DNA from: Gossypium raimondii
Lineage: Eukaryota > Streptophyta > Magnoliopsida > Malvales > Malvaceae
Assembly: GCF_025698545.1 (NCBI RefSeq)
Contig: NC_068569.1
Location: 14,694,001-14,758,000 of the forward strand
DNA length: 64,000 nucleotides
Direction: 5' to 3'
In this document: piece after piece, positions 37,189-51,150 of the stretch
How the letters are laid out: every line of letters starts with the position of its first letter
Position numbering within the stretch: position 1 is the first letter of the stretch
Made by a program: the position numbers and the translations under genes
The notes under the pieces: generated by a model
Databases searched by the model: none
What the model saw: the letters and a program-made list of their open reading frames with translations, nothing else
Told to the model about the DNA's origin: nothing

Positions 37189-40100
37189 TGACCCACACCT
37201 AAGTCAAGTTAAGAGTTGAACGTTACAAAGAAGTTTTCATGAGATCCAAATCTATTTTCTTCTATTAGATACCTCCTCCAGGAAGAATGTTAAATAAGTG
37301 CAAAATAATAAATCCCTACCCTAATATTGCCCCATATGCCTTCACTATCCAATCAAGTGGCTTTCCAAACCATTCACAATGTAAATTACCCTCCATCAAG
37401 TGACTCTTCATATTCTATGCAGTGTGAACCGTCTTCATTATAACACCAAAAATCTTGTATAACCTCAGCATTATAATATGCCTCAAATCAACATTAATTA
37501 ATGAGATGGAAGGCTCCTTCAACCCTTTCCAAAGCTCAACTTCACATTAGCCTTTTCTCTCAACTCAATATTGTTAAAGTCCACATCTGCATGAGTCTAA
37601 TTTCGATCATTCGCGAATAAATTAGTCAAAGAAACAATATTGACCAAAGAAATATTGAAGAAGCAATATGGTAGGAAAATGAAATTGAAAGTGATACAAG
37701 TAAAGCTTAAAAATTACAGCTAAAAAATATATAGCCAGCCCTAAAAGTAACGGCAAATCTACCACCAACAATGGTAAATTGAATTAAGTGAATTACATCA
37801 TATCCATCCTTTTTCGTTTATGAGAAAATGACACCCTATGAAATCCAATGAGTGAGCCATAGGTGCTAAAATTGCGCAGTTGCTTTTAATTCTTTGTTAC
37901 ATCACTCCACTCACAAGTTTTCTTCTTTTATCAACTATTAACGGACTTTGTTTCCTCCTCCTTCATCTTATCTCATTATTAATTCGCTTGTAGGGAAAAT
38001 TGGTTATATCTTTTGCCAATAATTCCACAACGTGCATAACGTCGTTCACTCAATTTCTTGCTTTGGACTGTACCCTTTGCCTCAAAATTGATAAATATAT
38101 TTCTCAAAATTATCTTTACTTAACATGATGAGATCACTCTCACTTCAATCAATCTCAACTTAATTAGTAATTTCAATGTAATTTTAAGACATTATCAATG
38201 GGAGAAAATTTATCTGGAAAAGCAGTGCGATGTTAATTAATATATTCGGGTGGAAAGGAGCCAATTTCATGGGTCCTACGAATTACAGCACTAATGTGGA
38301 ATCCTAGGTGCCACCCATAGAAGAAGCTTCAAATTTAAAACCCCAAACTCCTTTTTGACCTATCTATCAAACGTGTTAAAAAGGTAAACTACATAGGTCA
38401 ATCTTCTTTTTTTTTTTTCTGTTCTCTCTCTTATGAACCTTATAAGAAAAAGAAAAAGAAAAGGAAAAGAAAATCAGAAATGGTGCTTGTGGCTTGGCTT
38501 AGACAGATAAAGAAGTGAAGAAAAGCCCCCAAAATCAAAATCTTCCCTTTTGTCGACTGATACGTCGCACTCATCACTCGCACGTCCTCCGCTACCTCCT
38601 TAAACCTTGTCTTATCACTGCCTTTTCTTGTTTGTTTTTTTTTTTGTTCTTTCATGTGCTAGTTTTTGTGTGTGTGTGTGCGCGCGCTTTTTTTCTGATA
38701 GTAGCAATGTTTGTTTACTAATTTCCAGAGCCAGCGGTTAATATTTAAATGAGAGAACAAACTCCCACAAATATTTTTTGTTACATGTATATGTAAAAAG
38801 ATTATTAATGACACACACTCCACCATTTATTGCTTTAAAACCTACTTCCCAACCATATTCAATTAATTGTTTTTACAGTTCGAAATTTCAAAAACAGACA
38901 TCAGTATCTGTATATCACCTCGGAGAAGTTGCAGATTGGTTTTGACTTTGTTCCTTCAACGTCCCATTAGCCTCTCCAGGTACAATACCAGTTGTCACAC
39001 TGAGCGACTGTCAGAGCCAGCCATGATTGAATCATTGGAGCATTCAATACGTTTAGGATTAATTACGTCTTAATCACTGATATTAATATTACTCCAATTG
39101 AATCAATGTCCTTCACCTGAATTAGTTTCCTGTTTATATGTATATATATTTGATTCTTCTAGCAGATTTCAAGAGACAAATGTTAATAATGGAGGTTAAT
39201 TAATCTTAAGAAAAATGTACTTAACCCCATTGAATTATTTATGATTAAAAGTGGCTGGAAGGAAACTGTTCTGTAAATAGATAAACTGATACAGCAACAT
39301 TTATAGTAAATGCTCCATATTCCAGTTCAATATATGGGGTAAAAAAAAGGATGAACAGTAGATATGAGACATATATAGGTAGTTGAAGAGGGGGAACCTT
39401 GTCATATCAAAAAGTTGAAAGAAATTAAAGAAGGGCCTTGACTTTTTAATGACGAGATCTGGAATTCTTGACCGTTTACTCTTTGAATATACAATTAGTA
39501 CTACAAAGTTAAAAGTTCAGGGTTATCTTTCTGCTACTTTTTTCCTATGGTAGAACAATAGATGCTTCGGTGAAAGATAAAAAAGGAGTAATATCAAGGA
39601 ACTGTCACCCAAAGGCCACTACAAATTAAAAACCATGTCTCAGTTTTAGCTTTGTTAAAGAGAGAAAAAAAAGTTCATGCGTTTTGTTCCCTGCGACTGT
39701 GAAAACTTTCAAGTATCGACTTTTATTCTCGTGTACTTTAGTTTTTCCTTTATGGAAATCGGAAAGCTTTTAAGCAATGGTGCGATTGTGGGGACAATTG
39801 GTTCTTATTGTGCGAACTAGTGGGTGCCAAAGCTAGTGGTTTTCTGTTTCATTTTCATTGAATTTCCATTTCAGGCTGAGGTTGGAAGAGAAGATTAGGG
39901 TGGCATATATATATATTGCTAATAGGTAAGGTTTGAACAAGAGATGATGACCGGGCCTACTGACTACTGTTGAAATGGTGATTTGATTTGGTTGACTAAA
40001 GAAATGAAGGGACCAGCAAGTGTACTGGGCACCGTTGAGAGGAGAGACTTTGTTTTATGATCGCACAGCTCGATGCATGGAAATCCACCATTTTTACTGA

Positions 40101-43100
40101 TTGCGAGCAATGTGTTGGAGTTCAAGTGCAACTGCTCTCAATAACTCACCGTCTCCAGTGCTTATTTTCATTCTTAAAAAGTACCAAAAGCTCTTCAAGT
40201 ATTTTTTTTAAATTTAATTAAATCCTTTCTAAATTTTTAGATTCAATTCAACCTTTTAATTGACTAAATTATCAATTAGTCTTTTGACCACGATAGTATT
40301 GACGTCATAATTATGTATCCTAATTTTTTTTAAATCACAAATCATCTTCTTCTTTTTTTACCTTGAAAATATTTAATAAAATGATGTCTCTTTTTAAGGT
40401 TGTAACTATTCTATTTTTACATTGAAAAAATTGGCTCAATTTTTACTGTAATCTATCTATTGGATTGGTTAGATCAAAAACTGTTTGGGGGATTGATCCA
40501 AAAAGTAGCTTTGAATCAATTAAGTTAGGAATCAATTGAATCGGCAAAAAAATCGGTTAACCCGGGACTTTTGAACTTTTTTATCTTTTAATAATATTTT
40601 AATATTTTTTAATTATACCAGTTAGACCGATTGAACCACAACTCGATGACTCGACCAATTCAACCACTAATTCAAATTAAAAAACATTGATTGTTTTAGA
40701 TAATATAAACATTATAAACTTCTAATCTGTATGATGTATAATTTTGAATTAATTTCTAAAATTTTCGTTTGAGCTTTTATTATTTAAGTGCATAATTAAT
40801 TTATATTGATTTATAACTTATTTGTATGGATTAATCAAAAGAATTAGAGAAAAAGAAATTTGAGTATTATTTTTTACAAAAATAATCTTAACTGGACCTG
40901 ATTTGACAGTTTTAACCGTGCCAAGGGAGAGGCATAAAAACATTGGAAAGATACACAAAAATTGCCTTGAAGTGTACAGCATAAATGCAGGATTTTAGAA
41001 TCAGAATTAGACGTAGCCGCATTTAGTATTTTATTTTATTGTGTTCAAAGTTAAGTTGTCTATTATTTATATTTACTTATGTTTTATTTTAATTGTAAAT
41101 ATTCAGATATTGTAGGTTTAGAATATTTCTCTTGCAAATTAGAAATTTTAAATCCATGATTAAACGTAATTAGTCTAAGCCTCACTTGTGTGTACTTGTT
41201 GACTATCTAATTCTAAATATTGTTAATAGGATAGTTATCCAAAAGGTAAACAGATATTAATGGTTAAGCGTGACATCCAGCACCACAACTAATTACATCA
41301 AAACTAATAAATTCATTTTTGACTACATTTTCGTCTTTTGAGTTCTCAATCCATTTGCAATTATTTAAAATTTTCTATGGATTCAATCTTTTTATTGCTA
41401 TTTTTGAATAAGGATTTTATTTTCTTAATTTCCCACTAAAATAATTATAAAATGAATCATTTTTCTCAATGTTTTCTGTAATTATCATGATAAAATAAAT
41501 TATATTTTTCAAAAGAATATAGAAGCATTATTGAAAAGTAATTTTAATTATCCAAATTACATGATAAAACTCCTTTAGAGTAATAGTTGACATTGTAACG
41601 TCAAAGTTGAAATCTTGATTTCCTCGTCGCCTCCTAATTGTATCATGAAAAGAATAAACCTTTTCTTCTTCTCAAGGTTCTAGTAATATCCTGTATTTAA
41701 ACAAATTTTATTTATGTTTATGCTTGAAGTAGAAATTTGTATATTTTATCGGAACGACTTTTTAATAATATAAATTTTAATATTCAAATTTACATCTATA
41801 ATGTATATTTTTATTTTAGTATGTGATCTTTTCTACCAAAAAAAATGCAAAAGAATTTATTTAATTGTTATGAATTGAAATTTTAAATTTTCATAAATAT
41901 AAAAATTAGATGTGCATAATGAAAAAATTAACACAATTGGAAAGAGTTGAATTTACGTGGCCAATGCCATGCCATGCACCTACGAATATTAATATTTGGG
42001 TGTACAAAACTAAAGACGCTCGCTCCCCTTCACTTTTGATGCGTGCGGACCACCATATGCAATGGTCATACATTCTCATCATTAAATTACCATATTACTT
42101 CATTTTTTAATACTCTATTTGAAAGGGTTTATATTGCATCAAAACTTTATAAACAAATGTAAATAAATTATTTTAAGTAAATGTTATTATTTATTTCTTA
42201 GAAAATTAAGTTGGTCAATAAAAATGAGATAAAAAAAATTAAAATGTCTGGACCCGAATTAGCCAGCGTCACGCAATGACTCTAGTGATCTCCAGCTTTG
42301 TCAACTTAAGAAATTAAATAAAAGTTAATAGCAAACCATGTGGAACCCAGTTGCAGAATTACTCTATATACATACAGGTTCCGTGGATCAAGTATGGGTT
42401 TAGGAAAACAAAATTTGTCTGTGAAACTTAAATCATTAGCATGTTGCTGTACTTGTATTCTTTATAATGGTAAGTCGCGAGGATCTTGACGTATATAATC
42501 TCTATATATAGTGTGCAGGTAAAGTTAGTACAACTCCTGAATCCTGATACATAATCTCACTCTCATACTGACTTCTTCTGACATTATATATAATAGTAGA
42601 ACGTTTCTTTGTCCTGAAAAAATAAAAGATAAGAGAGCGCATGTTTGAAGGAAAACATTGGATAAATTCTAAAGAAGGTGATGATTGAGATTGGAATATC
42701 GTGGAAGGTGATTGAATTCTTTTCTATTTCTTCTTTAAAAAGAATGAACCGACAGATTTTGAAGCAGTGCATGTCATGTGAGAGAGAGAGAGGAGGCCAT
42801 ATAGAACATAGTGATTTGTAGTATTGGGTGTTAGGTATAGGGCGAAACCCCATAAAAACTTGCAAAAGTAGTTTTGGTTGTGTTTACTGATGATAGATAA
42901 GGAATAGGAGATGCGGTGTGGTGGGGAAGGGAGTTTTTATTTAGTTTCAAAGCATGAAATGATGGTGCCGATGACCATGCTTATCATTGTCATACACCTC
43001 AATCTCTTTCCAGCTCTACTTCCATCCATGTGACTCTCCCTCTCTCTCTCTCTTCCCCCACATCTCTCACTATTCACTTGCTACTACTACTATCTACTAA

Positions 43101-45446
43101 GCTGCCTATGCCTGCCTGCTAGGTTAATAATGTTCAAATGACTCCAAATAATCTGTCATTCTGCACTGCACTCCATACAAACCTTTCTATCCATTATTTT
43201 TCAAAGGTTCCCTACTTGCTGGAGGCCCATTTTCAAGTTTTAACAGATCAGCCCATGTGGAATCCCCCCCCCCCCCCACATTTTCAAAGGTTCCTTTCTT
43301 TTTTTCTGAAGTTTGAAGTTGTATTTAATAATTTATATGGATGATAATTTGGTTTAGTTGGTTCAATTAGTCAAAAATGTACATTGATGATATGCTGCTG
43401 CTTTTGTGCATCAACTTCTGACTTTCTCACATTTGATGGGACGAAACTTGTATACTATTCACTTGACTTTATGGATTACTTGGATGTGATCTCTTTTGTT
43501 AGCAATTCTTTGACAGTGTTGTGCAGTAGAAAACTTTGTCCCAGGCTCATTTCGGAGTTTCAGCTTAACTTGGGGTCAGCTCTTATTCAGAAAATTAATA
43601 AAAGCACTTGCAAGTTACAACTCAACTGCAAAGCTATACAAAGTTAGCTGCATAATCATTACTAAGTGTTACTTTTGTCTGCAGTTAATATTCGTCTTTG
43701 TCCTTGCTTGTTATAATTAAATTCCATTACTTTTGGACTGTCGAAAATTTGAATAACATAATCCGTTACAGTTCCCACAAAACATAAGCATATATTGTAC
43801 ATGTAATAATTTCAGGAAATGGTTAGCTAACGTGTTTAAAATTAACAAGGTCCTTTACCTGATTTAAAAGGGAACAAAGAAAGAGACTTCTAAATGGCAT
43901 ACCGCATAGATGTTTGTAAACACCAGGAACGAAATGTTAAGAGTAGAGATATGCTCTATAAATCCTTCAATGGTAAATGCAGATAATTTCTAAACAGGTA
44001 AAGCATCAGAATGTAAACAGATGGGATTTATGCTTTATTAACACTGGAGAACTAACCATCATGCCAGATTTCAATGGGTAGCACCCATTCCCCAGTCGGA
44101 TGGGATTAAAGAATAGATAAAAAAGAAGGTACAAGAATCATTGCATTATTAATTTAGCCATATATACATATATGAATACAGCATATCTTTGTCTGCTCGT
44201 GGCTAGTGTCCACTCCCTGCCAGCTGGATTCCATGAACCAGCCCCCGATCTTCCCCCAGTAGTTGCGGAATAGAGGTTGTCTCCAGAATTCTGACAGGTA
44301 CGCTTTCGCATGTTAATCTGCATACTAATTTAGAACCATTAATTCAATATAAAATATTTTCTTGGCTTACAAAATGGTCATGTAGAATACCAGTTTTTCG
44401 TGAATCATAAAAAAGCTGTGGGTATTTGTGGATACGTGTAGGAAACAAATGGAGCTGGCCATAACTAAATTAAACAAGGGTTAGCATCAACAACGTATAC
44501 TTCTAAACATGATACCCTGTCACAACTTGTACTACATTGTAAATGCATAATTTGAAATTAACCCGAATTTGTTCCAAACAAGTTTAATGCAAATTGGGCA
44601 TATTTTTCAAGTTACCCATGTCAATACAAGTGGTTGCGGCCCAAATTTGACGCTGGATAGACACTAGAAAACGGTGCCCTGCATCTGAAAAAAGAAAATT
44701 AGACTTCGATTCCGCTTAAACATAAACAAAAGAGAGAGCGCCAGATTCTCCGTTTTTATGTCAAAGACAAGAAATTTGTTTACAATTTTTTGTTCATAAA
44801 GCTAATTCCTTGTAGAGGAGAAAAGATAGAAATCTGTTGACCAGTAACCAACTTTTACATTTGCAATTAATGGTTTTCATCCAAAGCTTAAGGCCGTTCA
44901 AACAAGCAAATCGATGACTACTGTGTACTTCCATTTTCTTTTTCAGAGCGAATACAGAGGGCTTGGGGATAGATTAGAAACAGACCACAGCCTTAAATAC
45001 CCAACTGAAACTTTATTTCTTATTTTTTGTTCATACATCACATTACAACTCTTAATCTTTGCACAGATTTAGTTTATATATTTTAAATTTTTAGTCCCAC
45101 TCTAAACCATAACAAATAAATCTGTTAAGTCAAATTCTATTATCAATATTGTATTATGCAAAAATAATAGATTTAATCACTGTTTTTCAATTTGATATTT
45201 TTAATTTCTACATTTTTTGAATTTTAAAATTTCAATCCTAAACAAAACATACAACAACTATTAAATTTATTAACTAAATTGTTGTAGTTTTTTTTAATGA
45301 ATATTATGTAGAAATGATAATTTGATATGACATTACATATATGATAATATAATTGTCGTATAAGATTTTGAAAATAATACAATTATATTTAAATTATGAG
45401 TTAATTTTTGAAGTAAAGAAATTAAATAGTTAATAGGAACTTGATT
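37189..45446. other. Long stretch without a recognised gene
   Basis: No coding gene could be supported in about 8 kb. Items seen: a purine tract with a T-run (38400-38480), a GT/GC dinucleotide run (about 38668-38687), a GA run near 42780-42795, a CT-rich leader-like segment (42990-43060), a 14-base C run (about 43264-43277), and a locally GC-rich patch at 44160-44310 that is open in several frames. The segment 40160-40930 resembles dispersed repeat DNA (for example ATCGGTTAACCCGGGACTTTTGAAC). An unannotated non-coding RNA cannot be excluded. Confidence 0.35.
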
Positions 45447-45571
45447 TTATGGGGCTCGCAGCCTTGCCTACGAATGGGTTCTTTTCCCAGGATGTCATAT
45501 ACCAATTATTGCAAACAGATTAGCTTGTTTGTTTAATATAGAATCAAGTTTATGGGGCTCGCAGTCTTGCC
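45447..45571 (-). repeat. Duplicated 22-base segment at the DUF295 stop codon
   Basis: TTATGGGGCTCGCAGYCTTGCC occurs at 45447-45468 and 45550-45571 with one mismatch. On the minus strand both read ARLRAP-stop or close to it, so the 3' coding end of the DUF295 pseudogene is present twice, 103 bases apart. Confidence 0.75.
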
Positions 45572-46641
45572 CCATTAGTGATTTCTTTATCTAATTTATA
45601 ACTAACAGTAGCTGTTGATTGTGCTGACATTAATAAATTGCTAAGAAAATGAAATTTGTTATGTCCCAAATATTCATGAAAACGATCCATTATTATATGG
45701 TGCCAAGCACACTGTATATCACTCTGACAGCATTGCAGTGGCTTGGACCTCTCTTCTCCCGTGTCATATATACCTATATCGTGGCCACCAACGACTCCAT
45801 ACTTATATGCATCGAAATTATCGTCTGTGAAGTAGATGCAGTTACCCTTTGCTCCCTTGACAACTCTAATTGATAGAGCCATTGACTCGTTTTGACCTAA
45901 GAATATTGCCCAATTCCCCATGTCTCCGACACGCGCATCCTTTTCCCGTATGACTCCAACAAGTGTACTTCGAACTTATAAGTTTCATATCCCACGTTAG
46001 GGTTTTCCATCAAAAATCTAATAGCTACACATAATGCATCCCCCATGACCACAAGATAGACCTTGCTTCCTCGAAGAAGCCATGGCATGGCAAACCAGGC
46101 TCACAAAGGATATAACCTTTCCGTACTCGTCCACAGCGTAAAACTTTCCCAAGCGAAAGATAATATCATCGTAATAACGTCCAGCTTCTTGAATTTCGAT
46201 CCAAGTTTGGGTCAATGCACTGTAGTAAGCCAGTTCCCGTTCCTCTCCATGTATAACCATGAGGATGTAATCGTATGGATTGCGATCAGGAGGGGAAGAG
46301 AGTACAGCTTTATGAACGGGGTATTTGTGGGTCAAGCGTCTCTCGCTAGGTTCAATGTCGGTGGAAGGTTTAGGCGGCAATGAAGGTAGGATTGTGGGTA
46401 GTGTAAATCGACGAGCTTTGGTGAGAGGGTCGATCATGGAAATCTGAGAAGTTTCATCGACCATGATGAGAAAACCAGATGAGGATCCGCATAAGGTTTT
46501 TCCACTAGCGCATGCAGCAAGTTCATAGTGGTAAACATTGTTGCTCGTAACGCTTTGAAATCTCATGGAACATCCCTTCTCTCGGTTATGGCGGGGAAGG
46601 GCCAGCCACGGCTTGTCTTCTGCGTGTTTCGAATCCTCCAT
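45550..46641 (-). pseudogene. Broken DUF295-domain gene (F-box SKIP23-like family)
   Basis: From the ATG at 46641 the minus strand reads MEDSKHAEDKPWLALPRHN and continues through GKTLCGSSSGFLIMVDETSQISMIDPLTK to GKFYAVDEYGKVISF, typical of DUF295 proteins. Near 46085 the similarity moves to another frame (PWLLRGSKVYLVVMGDALC, then YKFEVHLLES) and near 45915 it returns to the first frame (GNWAIFLGQNESMALSIRVVKGAKGNCIYFTDDN, GGHDIGIYD). The first frame has a stop at about 46018. One extra and one missing base explain this, so the gene is disabled unless these are assembly errors. Family members usually begin with an F-box; here it is absent, and no F-box is readable upstream. Normal role (family knowledge): substrate receptors of SCF ubiquitin ligases or organelle-targeted DUF295 proteins. 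Confidence 0.8.
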
Positions 46642-46671
46642 TGCCTTAGCAAATACTTGATTCTTGACCAA

Positions 46672-47624
46672 GAAAAGGAAACCCTAGGTGAATTGCCTAA
46701 AGAATGAAGATCAAACTCGATTAATTTCTAATAGATTCGACGGTGGAGTAATAGGCTTTATGATATTTTATAAAAAGGCCTGTCCGAGCAGAATAAGGAA
46801 TTCTAAAACCTTGGAGAACAATCCAACTGTAATAAGGAGACGAAGAACCATCTTTCGGTGTTATTTTCGCGGCCCAACCCAATTCATGTTTAAAGCATTT
46901 TTTAGCCTTTTATTAACAATAATTGGGCCTTTTGGTTTCTTGGAAACATTTAAAAACTTGGGTTCCAACTTTTTGTCCTTGTAAAACCAGACTATTCTTC
47001 AACGAGTATGCTTTAGTTTTAGAAAAGCATGTATGGGTTTTTACTTTAATAAATTCTATCCTTTAATGTAGGAACTCTTAATTTCATTTTCATTTTTTGG
47101 GGGTTTAAAGAAGAGAGCAAAGCTCTATATAGTAAAGTAAACTACATTACACACTAGCTTTCATTTTAATTTTAATTAGTTAATATTTTTAATGATATGG
47201 AATTTAAATAAATAAAATAACTTGGACAATTTTGCAAATTTCCTTATGTCGCGGCATGTCATTATTTCACGCTGTTCAACTTTCAATTACACTCTCTTTT
47301 TTTTTTTATAATTAGGAAAATAATTCACCTGGTTAGTTTTTTTTCCTTTTATAGATATGTCTTCTCTAACCTCCAAAAGAAATATCATCTCTCTAAAAAT
47401 TATTACCTTATTTTTACTTTACATAAATATCTAATTTGAACATTTTAATAAAATTATAGTCAAATGCCTATTTATTAATTCAAAATTATTTTTGCAATTC
47501 TTGGCACCACCACAACTCTTAATTATTTGAGTCTTCTATCTTTGATTGGCCGTAATAAAAAAATCAAGTCTTTGCATTTATAAATGAACATTTGACAAAA
47601 CATATCCTTAATTAGAATAATAGA
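46672..47624. other. Intergenic DNA
   Basis: AT-rich DNA between the DUF295 pseudogene and the LINE remnant. Nothing recognised. Confidence 0.4.
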
Positions 47625-49354
47625 TTTCTTTCAAGGGCCGGAAAGGAGGTGGTTATTAAAACAGCGTGAGTGTCTTTTTTCTCCCTCATAATACTTATAA
47701 TGATCTATAGAAAATGAACTCATTCTGATGGAGCTTGGAGGATGATAGGAAAAGAATTCATTGGGCAACTTGGAATAGATTGTGTGCTCCAAATAAGCTT
47801 GGCGGATTGGGTTTTCTCAATATGTACTGTTTCAATTTGACACTATTAGTTAAACAAGGGTGGAGGTTCCTCAACCAACCTAAATCTCCTCCGTGCAAGA
47901 ATTTCAAGGATAAATACTTCTCTATTAGCGATTTTCTTAGTTCAATGAAGAGTGCTTCTCCCTCTTTTATTTGGAAAAGTATTCATATGGCTAAAGTAGT
48001 GTTCCTTGAAGGTACTAGATAGTGAATAGGAAAAAGAAACATGATTAGTGTTTTTAATCAACCATGGTTAATGATGATGGTAAATTTTTTTGTTGACATT
48101 ATTCCTATGGATGGGTGTGCCCATATGTGAGTATGTGATTTAATTCATCCTAATAGAGGCTCATGGGATAGGGATATGGTGGAAGGATTGCTTGTACCGT
48201 ATGATGCTGAGCGGGTTTTGCGTATGCCATTAAGTTGATATTCTATGGAGGATATTTCCTATTCTGTCAAGTCTGACTATCAAGTGACTCTTAGCTTATT
48301 TTTCAACATTATTGATTTTCATGTCAATGGCCCTTGTCAAACTTTGTGGAATGAGGCTTTGCTGTCAAAAATAAAATAATTCTTGTGGTGATTGTTACGA
48401 AGGTTTGTGCCTTATAATACCAAGCTTTTTGGCTCGAGGGGCTGATATTGATCTTCTCTGCCCGAGATGTTGTCAAGTAAATGAGGATTTAGAGCATATT
48501 ATTTTTCATTGCCCTTTCACAATTGTTATGTAGCATGAACTAGGACTTAAACCAGTTTCTATTTCAATAGAGGATATTATCATTCGAGTTTTGGCAAACA
48601 ACAAGAGAAAAAAGGTGGCGTGTGGGGGGATGATTTGGGGGTATTTGGTATAGTAGGAATGAGGTGGTGTGGAAACAAAAGGTTATGATGACAAACAAAC
48701 TTGTACAGTATGTTGATGAATTTTTACAGTGTTGGAAAAGGGCTCGGGTTGTTCATTCTTCTCAATTGGTTATGCATGACATGGTTAAGGGTGGGGATAT
48801 TTGTTGGCGTAAGTTAGGGTTGTGGAAGTTAAAATGTAATGTTGATGAAGCCACTTTCGTGAATAATGGGTGCATGGGATTGGCAGCAGTTTTGCGAAAT
48901 GACAAAAGTGATTTTATTCGATGCATTTTGAGTTTTATGAAGAGAACTCTTGATTCTTTTTTGTTTCGTGAGGCTCTCTCCTAGCTCATGTCCTTGCATG
49001 CAAACAATGTTATAATTGAGATCAATAGTTAGCATCTTTGGCAAGCCTTTCATCATGATTACGAGGATGTCTCGGACATAGGTTTTGTTCATAAAGATTG
49101 TGTTACTATTGCCTCTGCTTTTCAATCCTTTCAATTGTGTTGGTTTCGTAGGGATGCTAATAAGGTTGCTTATGTTTTGGCAAGAGGAGCTTAATTGAAA
49201 TCAAACTACATGGATTGCACTATTTGTCATTCTTCTATTGTCCGTATTGCAAACATTGAGAAATTGTCTAGCTTGCATGTCAACAAGGGGAGCTAAATTT
49301 GGGTGTATTGGGTAAGCTTTATGGCTTAGGGTTAGGTGCTCTCTTTGTTATATC
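47625..49354 (+). mobile_element. 5'-truncated, decayed LINE (non-LTR) retrotransposon
   Basis: The + strand begins with the end of a LINE reverse transcriptase (RAGKEVVIKTA at about 47632-47665; then RKRIHWATWNRLCAPNKLGGLGFLN and LLVKQGWRFLNQPKSPP at 47750-47890). A zinc-binding RT segment with stops follows (48300-48540), and then an RNase H-like region (WRKLGLWKLKCNVDEATF, GLAAVLRND, REALS-stop, and FRRDANKVAYVLARGA-stop ending at 49194). The order RT, zf-RVT, RNase H is that of plant L1-type elements. Several stops and frameshifts show it is dead. Its 3' end is cut by solo LTR C and continues at 52047. Confidence 0.85.
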
Positions 49355-50787
49355 CTTGTTGTAACAATTCGTTTTTTAGCGGTGTTGGAAACAGTGATTT
49401 CAGGGCCACTAAATTCGACGAGTAAGTTCATAAATATTATTATTTAATATTTATGAGTCAAATGTGATTTTTAAAAAGGTTTTTGATTTGATAATTTGTG
49501 TTATATAAGTGATTTATTAAGTTCAAGTGATTTTAGAAAATGAGGTATCGAGACCTTGTTTTTATAAACTAAGCCGTAAATATTTTTATAAATATTTACG
49601 GAGTGTCATTAAGGTGGTATTAAAGTTTCATTAAGAAATTTTAACGTTCCGGTAGTTAATTAAGAGAAAAGGGTGAAATTAAAAAAAGTGCATTCCCGAG
49701 ACTCTGCTCCCGTAAATCGGACTCGTAAATATTTTTAATAAATATTTACTAAGCTATTTGTGTAGTTAATTAGGTTTCGATTAAGTGAATTTGCTTGAAT
49801 TAAAGATAATTAGTTATAAGGACTAAATTGCATATAGGGTGAAAGTTGAATTATAGATTAAAAATTTAAAGGACTAAATAAGCAATTATGCCATTGGCAT
49901 TAAATGAGGCAACATAAGGATGAAGATATTTATAAAATTTAAATTTAAAATATATAATATTATATCTTAATTATTAAGTATATATATTATATTATATTAT
50001 AATTATAAAATAAAGAATAAATAAAAAGAAAGAAAAAAAAACGAAACAGAAAGAAAAAGAAAGAAAGAAAATAAAAAGGAAAGAAAGGAAGGAGAAAGCC
50101 ACGGCGTTAGGGCTTCAATTGTTCAAAGTTCAATTGGTTAGTCAATTTAGTTCATTTTTCTTGTAATATTTATGTTTTTAGAATTCCGGTGTTAAATACT
50201 ACCCGACCCATGTCAAAATTTTAGAAATTATTGAGTTTTTAAGTGTTGCCTATGTTAAATAATTTTAATATTATAGGCTAAATTGATAGATTTTTACATT
50301 AGAAATGAAAAAAAGGTTAAATTGTAGAACAAATTGTAAATTTTGAGTAATAAGGACTAAATTGTGAAAATTTTGAAATTTAGGGATTTAAGTGAAATTA
50401 AAGAGTTAAATCTAGTTTAAAGTGGAAATTGAATGAAAATATAAGATTAAATGTAAAGAAATAAAGTTAGTCTCGGTTTAGGGACTAAATAGAAAATTAG
50501 GCAAATATTGAGCAAAAATTGAAATATGCAATATGAAATTGAATTGTGTTGTATCGATGAATTTTAATGTTTTAATTTTGTACCTAACGTCGTACCGAAA
50601 TCCTCGATTAAAAAGGGGAAAGATAAAGTCGACGTGGAATAGCTTGGAATTCCTGGTTTGTATTTCTATAATCCGAATCTAATTATTAATTATTGTATTT
50701 TGATTTAATGCTTATGGTAAGTGGCTAAGGTGAGTATTTGATAATTTGATATTGAATTGAATTAAAGTTAATGGAAATTGATTGAAT

Positions 50788-50789
<2 letters not shown>

Positions 50790-50827
<38 letters not shown>
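50790..50827. repeat. TA dinucleotide microsatellite
   Basis: About 18 uninterrupted TA units inside LTR C, seen directly. Confidence 0.95.
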
Positions 50828-50830
<3 letters not shown>

Positions 50831-50989
50831 TGTATTAATTGTTTTATTTGAATTGAATTTATGTGATTATATGAAAAATTGATATTGGTTATTGGTTGTA
50901 TTTGAAATGTGAAATTTAAACCCTATTAATTGTATCAGGCTGGATCGGATATAGATGGCATGTCATAGGATTGGAATAGTTTAGGGATT

Positions 50990-51150
50990 TTTTCGACTTC
51001 GAGTCGATGAGACACTGGGTGTCAAATTATTACTTCGAATTAATTCAATGAGGCACTGAGTGCCAATTTACTTCGGTTTAGCTGATGAGAAACTGGGTGT
51101 CAAGTTATTACTTCGAATTATCCGATTAGGCACTGGGTGCCAAACTGGTA
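50990..51150 (+). repeat. GAGGCACTGGGTGCCAA array inside LTR C
   Basis: Four units of about 45-50 bases, each with CACTGGGTG(C/T)CAA and TTACTTCGAATTA. Analogous in position to the arrays of LTRs A and B but different in sequence. Confidence 0.7.

Noticed and set aside
37110-37190. Pol III snRNA promoter by USE-TATA spacing
   Set aside because: No U6, U3 or other known RNA start follows; the motif is common in dispersed repeats.
42660-42710. miR171/170-like string (TGATTGAGATTGGAATATCG)
   Set aside because: The central bases do not match miR170/171 and no complementary star arm was found nearby.
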